Assembly: GCF_051020975.1 (NCBI RefSeq)
Contig: NW_027478159.1
Coordinates: 14,462,501-14,526,500, forward strand
From: Osmia lignaria lignaria
Taxonomy: Eukaryota; Arthropoda; Insecta; Hymenoptera; Megachilidae
Direction: 5' to 3'
Length of the DNA stretch: 64,000 nucleotides
The first letter of the stretch is position 1. The number at the start of each line of letters is the position of its first letter. Below, piece after piece: positions 36,507 through 48,422 of the stretch. Both the position numbers and the translations under genes were made by a program. Under the pieces are notes generated by a model, which was not told the origin of the DNA, did not search any database, and saw nothing but the letters and a program-made list of their open reading frames with translations.

Positions 36507-37795
36507 TCAGATGCGTAGTTCTCGAGATATATCAAGATATTTAAAAGTTCCGAAGCCGCACCAACATAATAGAGATACAGAAACACCGTGGCCCCTTTCT
36601 TTGGGATAACTCTGCACTATTGCGTGCTGCAAATGCCACTTCCAGCTTAGCTGTGCAGAAGAAGAACAACAAGAAGAAGAAATATCTCGAAATATGTCCG
36701 TCAGGCCACTTCCCTTGAGATGAATCTGCAAATATCTCGGAAACGAAGCGAGCTATGGCAAAATGTTAAGAGACCTTTTTTGTAGAGAATAATGTTTCCT
36801 ACAATTTACGCTCTATGATATTTTTTGATCAGAAGCGTAGTTTTCGAGATATATCGAGATATTTAAAAGTTCCGAAGCCGCACCAACATAATAGAGATAC
36901 AGAAACACCGTGGCCCCTTTCTTTGAGATAACTCTGCACTAGTGCGAGCCGCAAATGCCACTTCCAGCTTAGCTGTGCAGAGGAAGAACAACAAGAAGAA
37001 GAAATATCTCGAAATATGTCCGTCAGGCCAGTTCCTTTGAGCTGAATCTGCAAATATCTCGGAAACAAAGCGAGCTATGGCAAAATGTTAAGAGACGTTT
37101 TTTGTAGAGAATTATGTTTCCTACAATTTATGTTCTATGATATTTTTTGATCAGAAGCGTAGTTTTCGAGATATATCGAGATACTTAAAAGTTCCGAAGC
37201 CATACCAACATATTAGAGATACAGAAACACCGTGGCCCCTTTCTTTGAGATAACTGTGCACTAGTGCGAGCCGCAAATGCCACTTCCAGCTTAGCTGTGC
37301 AGAAGAAGAACAACAAGAAGAAGAAACTTCTCGAAACATGTCCGTCAGGCCCCTTCCCTTGAGATAAATCTGCAAATATCTCGGAAACGAAGCGAGCTAT
37401 GGCAAAATGTTATAGAGACCTTTTTTGTAGAGAATTAAGTTTCCTACTTTTTATGTTCTATGATATTTTTTGATCAGATGCGTAGTTCTCGAGATATATC
37501 AAGATTTTTAATAGTTCCGAAACCGCACCAACATAATAGAGATACAGAAACACCGTGGCCCCTTTCTTTGAGATACCTCTGCACTATTGCGAGCTGCAAA
37601 TGCCACTTCCAGCTTAGCTGTGCAGAGGAAGAACAACAAGAAGAAGAAATATCTCGAAATATGTCCGTCAGGCCAGTTCCTTTGAGCTGAATCTGCAAAT
37701 ATCTCGGAAACGAAGCGAGCTATGGCAAAATGTTAAGAGACGTTTTTTGTAGAGAATTATGTTTCCTACAATTTATGTTCTATGATATTTTTTGA
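36507..37795 (+). repeat. x-y-z-w cassette, copy 1
   Basis: Four monomers: x with TTTGGGATAAC and GGCCACTTCCC; y (36829) with TTTACGCTCTATG upstream and GGAAACAAAGCG; z (37151) with GAAGCCATACC and GAAACTTCTCG; w (37474) with AAGATTTTTAA and GAGATACCTCTGC. A 1-bp insertion (GTTATAGAGACC) sits between z and w at about 37413. The cassette recurs at 42304 and 47134 with the same insertion. Confidence 0.88.
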
Positions 37796-40049
37796 TCAGA
37801 AGCGTAGTTTTCGAGATATATCGAGATACTTAAAAGTTCCGAAGCCGCACCAACATATTAGAGATACAGAAACACCGTGGCCCCTTTCTTTGAGATAACT
37901 GTGCACTAGTGCGAGCCGCAAATGCCACTTCCAGCTTAGCTGTGCAGAAGAAGAACAACAAGAAGAAGAAATATCTCGAAATATGTCCGTCAGGCCCCTT
38001 CCCTTGAGATAAATCTGCAAATATCTCGGAAACGAAGCGAGCTATGGCAAAATGTTAAGAGACCTTTTTTGTAGAGAATTATGTTTCCTACTTTTTATGT
38101 TCTATGATATTTTTTGATCAGACGCGTAGTTCTCGAGATATATCAACATATTTAAAAGTTCCGAAGCCGCACCAACATAATACAGATACAGAAACACCGT
38201 GGCCCCTTTCCTTGAGATAACTCTGCACTAGTGCGAGCCGCAAATGCCACTTCCAGCTTAGCTGTGCAGAAGAAAACAACAAGAAGAAGAAATATCTCGA
38301 AATATGTCCGTCAGGCCCCTTCCCCTGAGATAAATCTGCAAATATCTCGGAAACGAAGCGAGCTATGGCAAAATGTTAAGAGATCTTTTTTGTAGAGAAT
38401 TAAGTTTCCTACTTTTTATGTTCTATGATATTTTTTGATCAGATGCGTAGTTCTCGAGATATATCAAGATATTTAAAAGTTCCGAAGCCGCACCAACATA
38501 ATACAGATACAGAAACACCGTGGCCCCTTTCTTTGAGATAACTCTGCACTAGTGCGAGCCGCAAATGCCACTTCCAGCTTAGCTGTGCAGAAGAAGAACA
38601 ACAAGAAGAAGAAATATCTCGAAATATGTCCGTCAGGCCCCTTCCCTTGAGATAAATCTGCAAATATCTCGGAAACGAAGCGAGCTATGGCAAAATGTTA
38701 AGAGACCTTTTTTGTAGAGAATTATGTTTCCTACTTCTTATGTTCTATGATATTTTTTGAACAGACGCGTAGTTCTCGAGATATATCAAGATATTTAAAA
38801 GTTCCGAAGCCGCACCAACATAATAGAGATACAGAAACACCGTGGCCCCTTTCTTTGAGATATTTCTGCACTATTGCGAGCTGCAAATGCCACTTCCAGC
38901 TTAGCTGTGCAGAAGAAGAACAACAAGAAGAAGAAATATCTCGAAATATGTCCGTGAGGCCCCTTCCCTTGAGATAAATCTGCAAATATCTCGGAAACGA
39001 AGCGAGCTATGGCAAAATGTTAAGAGACCTTATTTGTAGAGAATTAAGCTTCCTACTTTTTATGTTCTATGATATTTTTTGATCAGATGCGTAGTTCTCG
39101 AGATATATCAAGATATTTAAAAGTTCCGAAACCGCACCAACATAATAGAGATACAGAAACACCGTGGCCCCTTTCTTTGAGATAACTCTGCACTATTGCG
39201 AGCTGTAAATGCCACTTCCAGCTTAGCTGTGCAGAAGAAGAACAACAAGAAGAAGAAATATCTCGAAATATGTCCGTCAGGCCAGTTCCTTTGAGCTGAA
39301 TCTGCAAATATCTCGGAAACGAAGCGAGCTATGGCAAAATGTTAAGAGACCTTTTTTGTAGAGAATTAAGTTTCCTACTTTTTATGTTCGATGATATTTT
39401 TTGATCAGATGCGTAGTTCTCGAGATATATCAAGATATTTAAAAGTTCCGAAGCTGCACCAACATAATAGAGGTACAGAAACACCGTGGCCTCTTTCTTT
39501 GAGATAACTCTGCACTATTGCGAGCTGCAAATGCCACTTCGAGCTTAGCTGTGCAGAAGAAGAACAACGAGAAGAAGAAATATCTCGAAATATGTCCGTC
39601 AGGCCCCTTCCCTTGAGATAAATCTTGCAAATATCTCGGAAACGAAGAGAGCTATGGCAAAATGTTAAGAGACCTTTTTTGTAGAGAATTAAGTTTCCTA
39701 CTTTTCATGTTCTATGATATTTTTTGATCAGATGCGTAGTTCTCGAGATATATCAAGATATTTAAAAGTTCCGAAGCCGCACCAACATAATAGAGATACA
39801 GAAACACCGTGGCCCCTTTCTTTGAGATAAGTCTGCACTATTGCGAGCTGCAAATGCCACTTCCAGCTTAGCTGTGCAGAGGAAGAACAACAAGAAGAAG
39901 AAATATCTCGAAATATGTCCGTCAGGCCAGTTCCTTTGAGCTGAATCTGCAAATATCTCGGAAACGAAGCGAGCTATGGCAAAATGTTAAGAGACGTTTT
40001 TTGTAGAGAATTATGTTTCCTACAATTTATGTTCTATGATATTTTTTGA
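37796..40049 (+). repeat. 7-mer HOR f-g-a-b-c-d-e, copy 1 (2254 bp)
   Basis: Seven units: f (GAGATACTTAAAAG, CATATTAGAG); g (38118; ATCAACATATTT, a 1-bp deletion giving GAAGAAAACAAC, CCCCTGAGATAAATC); a (38439; AATACAGATACAG, preceded by GAGATCTTTTTTG); b; c; d (39405; B-like with a 1-bp insertion, AATCTTGCAAAT); and e (39728; GAGATAAGTCTGC). The +1 and -1 indels cancel, so the period is exactly 2254 bp. Confidence 0.92.
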
Positions 40050-42303
40050 TCAGAAGCGTAGTTTTCGAGATATATCGAGATACTTAAAAGTTCCGAAGCC
40101 GCACCAACATATTAGAGATACAGAAACACCGTGGCCCCTTTCTTTGAGATAACTGTGCACTAGTGCGAGCCGCAAATGCCACTTCCAGCTTAGCTGTGCA
40201 GAAGAAGAACAACAAGAAGAAGAAATATCTCGAAATATGTCCGTCAGGCCCCTTCCCTTGAGATAAATCTGCAAATATCTCGGAAACGAAGCGAGCTATG
40301 GCAAAATGTTAAGAGACCTTTTTTGTAGAGAATTATGTTTCCTACTTTTTATGTTCTATGATATTTTTTGATCAGACGCGTAGTTCTCGAGATATATCAA
40401 CATATTTAAAAGTTCCGAAGCCGCACCAACATAATACAGATACAGAAACACCGTGGCCCCTTTCCTTGAGATAACTCTGCACTAGTGCGAGCCGCAAATG
40501 CCACTTCCAGCTTAGCTGTGCAGAAGAAAACAACAAGAAGAAGAAATATCTCGAAATATGTCCGTCAGGCCCCTTCCCCTGAGATAAATCTGCAAATATC
40601 TCGGAAACGAAGCGAGCTATGGCAAAATGTTAAGAGATCTTTTTTGTAGAGAATTAAGTTTCCTACTTTTTATGTTCTATGATATTTTTTGATCAGATGC
40701 GTAGTTCTCGAGATATATCAAGATATTTAAAAGTTCCGAAGCCGCACCAACATAATACAGATACAGAAACACCGTGGCCCCTTTCTTTGAGATAACTCTG
40801 CACTAGTGCGAGCCGCAAATGCCACTTCCAGCTTAGCTGTGCAGAAGAAGAACAACAAGAAGAAGAAATATCTCGAAATATGTCCGTCAGGCCCCTTCCC
40901 TTGAGATAAATCTGCAAATATCTCGGAAACGAAGCGAGCTATGGCAAAATGTTAAGAGACCTTTTTTGTAGAGAATTATGTTTCCTACTTCTTATGTTCT
41001 ATGATATTTTTTGAACAGACGCGTAGTTCTCGAGATATATCAAGATATTTAAAAGTTCCGAAGCCGCACCAACATAATAGAGATACAGAAACACCGTGGC
41101 CCCTTTCTTTGAGATATTTCTGCACTATTGCGAGCTGCAAATGCCACTTCCAGCTTAGCTGTGCAGAAGAAGAACAACAAGAAGAAGAAATATCTCGAAA
41201 TATGTCCGTGAGGCCCCTTCCCTTGAGATAAATCTGCAAATATCTCGGAAACGAAGCGAGCTATGGCAAAATGTTAAGAGACCTTATTTGTAGAGAATTA
41301 AGCTTCCTACTTTTTATGTTCTATGATATTTTTTGATCAGATGCGTAGTTCTCGAGATATATCAAGATATTTAAAAGTTCCGAAACCGCACCAACATAAT
41401 AGAGATACAGAAACACCGTGGCCCCTTTCTTTGAGATAACTCTGCACTATTGCGAGCTGTAAATGCCACTTCCAGCTTAGCTGTGCAGAAGAAGAACAAC
41501 AAGAAGAAGAAATATCTCGAAATATGTCCGTCAGGCCAGTTCCTTTGAGCTGAATCTGCAAATATCTCGGAAACGAAGCGAGCTATGGCAAAATGTTAAG
41601 AGACCTTTTTTGTAGAGAATTAAGTTTCCTACTTTTTATGTTCGATGATATTTTTTGATCAGATGCGTAGTTCTCGAGATATATCAAGATATTTAAAAGT
41701 TCCGAAGCTGCACCAACATAATAGAGGTACAGAAACACCGTGGCCTCTTTCTTTGAGATAACTCTGCACTATTGCGAGCTGCAAATGCCACTTCGAGCTT
41801 AGCTGTGCAGAAGAAGAACAACGAGAAGAAGAAATATCTCGAAATATGTCCGTCAGGCCCCTTCCCTTGAGATAAATCTTGCAAATATCTCGGAAACGAA
41901 GAGAGCTATGGCAAAATGTTAAGAGACCTTTTTTGTAGAGAATTAAGTTTCCTACTTTTCATGTTCTATGATATTTTTTGATCAGATGCGTAGTTCTCGA
42001 GATATATCAAGATATTTAAAAGTTCCGAAGCCGCACCAACATAATAGAGATACAGAAACACCGTGGCCCCTTTCTTTGAGATAAGTCTGCACTAGTGCGA
42101 GCCGCAAATGCCACTTCCAGCTTAGCTGTGCAGAAGAAGAACAACAAGAAGAAGAAATATCTCGAAATATGTCTGTCAGGCCCCTTCCCTTGAGATAAAT
42201 CTGCAAATATCTCGGAAACGAAGCGAGCTATGGCAAAATGTTTAGAGACCTTTCTTGTAGAGAATTAAGTTTCCTACTTTTTATGTAGTATGATATTTTT
42301 TGA
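40050..42303 (+). repeat. 7-mer HOR f-g-a-b-c-d-e, copy 2 (2254 bp)
   Basis: Repeats the preceding seven monomers with the same compensating indels and private substitutions. The match persists from about 37580 to 39840 against +2254 and breaks inside e, where copy 2 switches to AGTGCGAGCCGC. After e this copy runs into an x-y-z-w cassette and does not enter a third f, so a different junction was used. Confidence 0.92.
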
Positions 42304-43592
42304 TCAGATGCGTAGTTCTCGAGATATATCAAGATATTTAAAAGTTCCGAAGCCGCACCAACATAATAGAGATACAGAAACACCGTGGCCCCTTTCTTTG
42401 GGATAACTCTGCACTATTGCGAGCTGGAAATGCCACTTCCAGCTTAGCTGTGCAGAAGAAGAACAACAAGAAGAAGAAATATCTCGAAATATGTCCGTCA
42501 GGCCACTTCCCTTGAGATGAATCTGCAAATATCTCGGAAACGAAGCGAGCTATGGCAAAATGTTAAGAGACCTTTTTTGTAGAGAATAATGTTTCCTACA
42601 ATTTACGCTCTATGATATTTTTTGATCAGAAGCGTAGTTTTCGAGATATATCGAGATATTTAAAAGTTCCGAAGCCGCACCAACATAATAGAGATACAGA
42701 AACACCGTGGCCCCTTTCTTTGAGATAACTCTGCACTAGTGCGAGCCGCAAATGCCACTTCCAGCTTAGCTGTGCAGAGGAAGAACAACAAGAAGAAGAA
42801 ATATCTCGAAATATGTCCGTCAGGCCAGTTCCTTTGAGCTGAATCTGCAAATATCTCGGAAACAAAGCGAGCTATGGCAAAATGTTAAGAGACGTTTTTT
42901 GTAGAGAATTATGTTTCCTACAATTTATGTTCTATGATATTTTTTGATCAGAAGCGTAGTTTTCGAGATATATCGAGATACTTAAAAGTTCCGAAGCCAT
43001 ACCAACATATTAGAGATACAGAAACACCGTGGCCCCTTTCTTTGAGATAACTGTGCACTAGTGCGAGCCGCAAATGCCACTTCCAGCTTAGCTGTGCAGA
43101 AGAAGAACAACAAGAAGAAGAAACTTCTCGAAATATGTCCGTCAGGCCCCTTCCCTTGAGATACATCTGCAAATATCTCGGAAACGAAGCGAGCTATGGC
43201 AAAATGTTATAGAGACCTTTTTTGTAGAGAATTAAGTTTCCTACTTTTTATGTTCTATGATATTTTTTGATCAGATGCGTAGTTCTCGAGATATATCAAG
43301 ATTTTTAAAAGTTCCGAAACCGCACCAACATAATAGAGATACAGAAACACCGTGGCCCCTTTCTTTGAGATACCTCTGCACTATTGCGAGCTGCAAATGC
43401 CACTTCCAGCTTAGCTGTGCAGAGGAAGAACAACAAGAAGAAGAAATATCTCGAAATATGTCCGTCAGGCCAGTTCCTTTGAGCTGAATCTGCAAATATC
43501 TCGGAAACGAAGCGAGCTATGGCAAAATGTTAAGAGACCTTTTTTGTAGAGAATTAAGTTTCCTACTTTTTATGTTCGATGATATTTTTTGA
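42304..43592 (+). repeat. x-y-z-w cassette, copy 2
   Basis: Same four variants as at 36507-37795, 5797 bp to the right, with the GTTATAGAGACC insertion at about 43207 and the TTTAGAGACC...TGTAGTATG linker just upstream (about 42240-42294). The x unit differs slightly (GAGCTGGAAATG). Confidence 0.88.
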
Positions 43593-44237
43593 TCAGATGC
43601 GTAGTTCTCGAGATATATCAAGATATTTAAAAGTTCCGAAGCTGCACCAACATAATAGAGGTACAGAAACACCGTGGCCTCTTTCTTTGAGATAACTCTG
43701 CACTATTGCGAGCTGCAAATGCCACTTCGAGCTTAGCTGTGCAGAAGAAGAACAACGAGAAGAAGAAATATCTCGAAATATGTCCGTCAGGCCCCTTCCC
43801 TTGAGATAAATCTTGCAAATATCTCGGAAACGAAGAGAGCTATGGCAAAATGTTAAGAGACCTTTTTTGTAGAGAATTAAGTTTCCTACTTTTCATGTTC
43901 TATGATATTTTTTGATCAGATGCGTAGTTCTCGAGATATATCAAGATATTTAAAAGTTCCGAAGCCGCACCAACATAATAGAGATACAGAAACACCGTGG
44001 CCCCTTTCTTTGAGATAAGTCTGCACTAGTGCGAGCCGCAAATGCCACTTCCAGCTTAGCTGTGCAGAAGAAGAACAACAAGAAGAAGAAATATCTCGAA
44101 ATATGTCCGTCAGGCCAGTTCCTTTGAGCTGAATCTGCAAATATCTCGGAAACGAAGCGAGCTATGGCAAAATGTTAAGAGACGTTTTTTGTAGAGAATT
44201 ATGTTTCCTACAATTTATGTTCTATGATATTTTTTGA
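43593..44237 (+). repeat. d-e pair outside the 7-mer
   Basis: A d unit with AACAACGAGAAG and the AATCTTGCAAAT insertion (43811), followed by an e unit (GAGATAAGTCTGC) that ends A-like (CAGTTCCTTTGAGCTG). Here d follows w, whereas in the 7-mer it follows c, so this pair is a shuffled cassette junction. Confidence 0.82.
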
Positions 44238-45524
44238 TCAGAAGCGTAGTTTTCGAGATATATCGAGATACTTAAAAGTTCCGAAGCCGCACCAACATAT
44301 TAGAGATACAGAAACACCGTGGCCCCTTTCTTTGAGATAACTGTGCACTAGTGCGAGCCGCAAATGCCACTTCCAGCTTAGCTGTGCAGAAGAAGAACAA
44401 CAAGAAGAAGAAATATCTCGAAATATGTCCGTCAGGCCCCTTCCCTTGAGATAAATCTGCAAATATCTCGGAAACGAAGCGAGCTATGGCAAAATGTTAA
44501 GAGACCTTTTTTGTAGAGAATTATGTTTCCTACTTTTTATGTTCTATGATATTTTTTGATCAGACGCGTAGTTCTCGAGATATATCAAGATATTTAAAAG
44601 TTCCGAAGCCGCACCAACATAATACAGATACAGAAACACCGTGGCCCCTTTCCTTGAGATAACTCTGCACTAGTGCGAGCCGCAAATGCCACTTCCAGCT
44701 TAGCTGTGCAGAAGAAAACAACAAGAAGAAGAAATATCTCGAAATATGTCCGTCAGGCCCCTTCCCCTGAGATAAATCTGCAAATATCTCGGAAACGAAG
44801 CGAGCTATGGCAAAATGTTAAGAGATCTTTTTTGTAGAGAATTAAGTTTCCTACTTTTTATGTTCTATGATATTTTTTGATCAGATGCGTAGTTCTCGAG
44901 ATATATCAAGATATTTAAAAGTTCCGAAGCCGCACCAACATAATACAGATACAGAAACACCGTGGCCCCTTTCTTTGAGATAACTCTGCACTAGTGCGAG
45001 CCGCAAATGCCACTTCCAGCTTAGCTGTGCAGAAGAAGAACAACAAGAAGAAGAAATATCTCGAAATATGTCCGTCAGGCCCCTTCCCTTGAGATAAATC
45101 TGCAAATATCTCGGAAACGAAGCGAGCTATGGCAAAATGTTAAGAGACCTTTTTTGTAGAGAATTAAGTTTCCTACTTTTTATGTTCTATGATATTTTTT
45201 GATCAGATGCGTAGTTCTCGAGATATATCAAGATATTTAAAAGTTCCGATGCCGCACCAACATAATAGAGATACAGAAACACCGTGGCCCCTTTCTTTGA
45301 GATAACTCTGCACTACTGCGAGCTGTAAATGCCACTTCCAGCTTAGCTGTGCAGGGGAAGAACAACAAGAAGAAGAAATATCTCGAAATATGTCCGTCAG
45401 GCCAGTTCCTTTGAGCTGAATCTGCAAATATCTCGGAAACGAAGCGAGCTATGGCAAAATGTTAAGAGACGTTTTTTGTAGAGAATTATGTTTCCTACAA
45501 TTTATGTTCTATGATATTTTTTGA
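44238..45524 (+). repeat. 4-mer HOR f-g-a-v, copy 1 (1287 bp)
   Basis: f, g (with the GAAGAAAACAAC 1-bp deletion), a, and v (GTTCCGATGCC, CACTACTGCGAG, GCAGGGGAAG). The length is 4 x 322 minus 1 because of the deletion in g. The series repeats at once from 45525. Confidence 0.9.
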
Positions 45525-46811
45525 TCAGAAGCGTAGTTTTCGAGATATATCGAGATACTTAAAAGTTCCGAAGCCGCACCAACATATTAGAGATACAGAA
45601 ACACCGTGGCCCCTTTCTTTGAGATAACTGTGCACTAGTGCGAGCCGCAAATGCCACTTCCAGCTTAGCTGTGCAGAAGAAGAACAACAAGAAGAAGAAA
45701 TATCTCGAAATATGTCCGTCAGGCCCCTTCCCTTGAGATAAATCTGCAAATATCTCGGAAACGAAGCGAGCTATGGCAAAATGTTAAGAGACCTTTTTTG
45801 TAGAGAATTATGTTTCCTACTTTTTATGTTCTATGATATTTTTTGATCAGACGCGTAGTTCTCGAGATATATCAAGATATTTAAAAGTTCCGAAGCCGCA
45901 CCAACATAATACAGATACAGAAACACCGTGGCCCCTTTCCTTGAGATAACTCTGCACTAGTGCGAGCCGCAAATGCCACTTCCAGCTTAGCTGTGCAGAA
46001 GAAAACAACAAGAAGAAGAAATATCTCGAAATATGTCCGTCAGGCCCCTTCCCCTGAGATAAATCTGCAAATATCTCGGAAACGAAGCGAGCTATGGCAA
46101 AATGTTAAGAGATCTTTTTTGTAGAGAATTAAGTTTCCTACTTTTTATGTTCTATGATATTTTTTGATCAGATGCGTAGTTCTCGAGATATATCAAGATA
46201 TTTAAAAGTTCCGAAGCCGCACCAACATAATACAGATACAGAAACACCGTGGCCCCTTTCTTTGAGATAACTCTGCACTAGTGCGAGCCGCAAATGCCAC
46301 TTCCAGCTTAGCTGTGCAGAAGAAGAACAACAAGAAGAAGAAATATCTCGAAATATGTCCGTCAGGCCCCTTCCCTTGAGATAAATCTGCAAATATCTCG
46401 GAAACGAAGCGAGCTATGGCAAAATGTTAAGAGACCTTTTTTGTAGAGAATTAAGTTTCCTACTTTTTATGTTCTATGATATTTTTTGATCAGATGCGTA
46501 GTTCTCGAGATATATCAAGATATTTAAAAGTTCCGATGCCGCACCAACATAATAGAGATACAGAAACACCGTGGCCCCTTTCTTTGAGATAACTCTGCAC
46601 TACTGCGAGCTGTAAATGCCACTTCCAGCTTAGCTGTGCAGGGGAAGAACAACAAGAAGAAGAAATATCTCGAAATATGTCCGTCAGGCCAGTTCCTTTG
46701 AGCTGAATCTGCAAATATCTCGGAAACGAAGCGAGCTATGGCAAAATGTTAAGAGACGTTTTTTGTAGAGAATTATGTTTCCTACAATTTATGTTCTATG
46801 ATATTTTTTGA
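45525..46811 (+). repeat. 4-mer HOR f-g-a-v, copy 2 (1287 bp)
   Basis: Second copy of f-g-a-v, with all private markers 1287 bp after copy 1. The match ends at about 46841, where copy 1 enters another f (GAGATACTT) but this copy enters a different unit (GAGATATTT). Confidence 0.9.
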
Positions 46812-48422
46812 TCAGAAGCGTAGTTTTCGAGATATATCGAGATATTTAAAAGTTCCGAAGCCGCACCAACATAATAGAGATACAGAAACACCGTGGCCCC
46901 TTTCTTTGAGATAACTCTGCACCAGTGCGAGCCGCAAATGCCACTTCCAGCTTAGCTGTGCAGAGGAAGAACAACAAGAAGAAGAAATATCTCGAAATAT
47001 GTCCGTCAGGCCAGTTCCTTTGAGCTGAATCTGCAAATATCTCGGAAACGAAGCGAGCTGTGGCAAAATGTTTAGAGACCTTTCTTGTAGAGAATTAAGT
47101 TTCCTACTTTTTATGTAGTATGATATTTTTTGATCAGATGCGTAGTTCTCGAGATATATCAAGATATTTAAAAGTTCCGAAGCCGCACCAACATAATAGA
47201 GATACAGAAACACCGTGGCCCCTTTCTTTGGGATAACTCTGCACTATTGCGAGCTGCAAATGCCACTTCCAGCTTAGCTGTGCAGAAGAAGAACAACAAG
47301 AAGAAGAAATATCTCGAAATATGTCCGTCAGGCCACTTCCCTTGAGATGAATCTGCAAATATCTCGGAAACGAAGCGAGCTATGGCAAAATGTTAAGAGA
47401 CCTTTTTTGTAGAGAATAATGTTTCCTACAATTTACGCTCTATGATATTTTTTGATCAGAAGCGTAGTTTTCGAGATATATCGAGATATTTAAAAGTTCC
47501 GAAGCCGCACCAACATAATAGAGATACAGAAACACCGTGGCCCCTTTCTTTGAGATAACTCTGCACTAGTGCGAGCCGCAAATGCCACTTCCAGCTTAGC
47601 TGTGCAGAGGAAGAACAACAAGAAGAAGAAATATCTCGAAATATGTCCGTCAGGCCAGTTCCTTTGAGCTGAATCTGCAAATATCTCGGAAACAAAGCGA
47701 GCTATGGCAAAATGTTAAGAGACGTTTTTTGTAGAGAATTATGTTTCCTACAATTTATGTTCTATGATATTTTTTGATCAGAAGCGTAGTTTTCGAGATA
47801 TATCGAGATACTTAAAAGTTCCGAAGCCATACCAACATATTAGAGATACAGAAACACCGTGGCCCCTTTCTTTGAGATAACTGTGCACTAGTGCGAGCCG
47901 CAAATGCCACTTCCAGCTTAGCTGTGCAGAAGAAGAACAACAAGAAGAAGAAACTTCTCGAAATATGTCCGTCAGGCCCCTTCCCTTGAGATAAATCCGC
48001 AAATATCTCGGAAACGAAGCGAGCTATGGCAAAATGTTATAGAGACCTTTTTTGTAGAGAATTAAGTTTCCTACTTTTTATGTTCTATGATATTTTTTGA
48101 TCAGATGCGTAGTTCTCGAGATATATCAAGATTTTTAAAAGTTCCGAAACCGCACCAACATAATAGAGATACAGAAACACCGTGGCCCCTTTCTTTGAGA
48201 TACCTCTGCACTATTGCGAGCTGCAAATGCCACTTCCAGCTTAGCTGTGCAGAGGAAGAACAACAAGAAGAAGAAATATCTCGAAATATGTCCGTCAGGC
48301 CAGTTCCTTTGAGCTGAATCTGCAAATATCTCGGAAACGAAGCGAGCTATGGCAAAATGTTAAGAGACGTTTTTTGTAGAGAATTATGTTTCCTACAATT
48401 TATGTTCTATGATATTTTTTGA
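46812..48422 (+). repeat. One bridging unit and x-y-z-w cassette, copy 3
   Basis: 46812 is a bridging monomer with CTGCACCAGTGC, ending in the GAGCTGTGGC variant and the TTTAGAGACC...TGTAGTATG linker. x (47134), y (47456), z (47778) and w (48101) follow, again with the GTTATAGAGACC insertion at about 48037. This copy is 4830 bp (15 monomers) to the right of copy 2. Confidence 0.87.
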
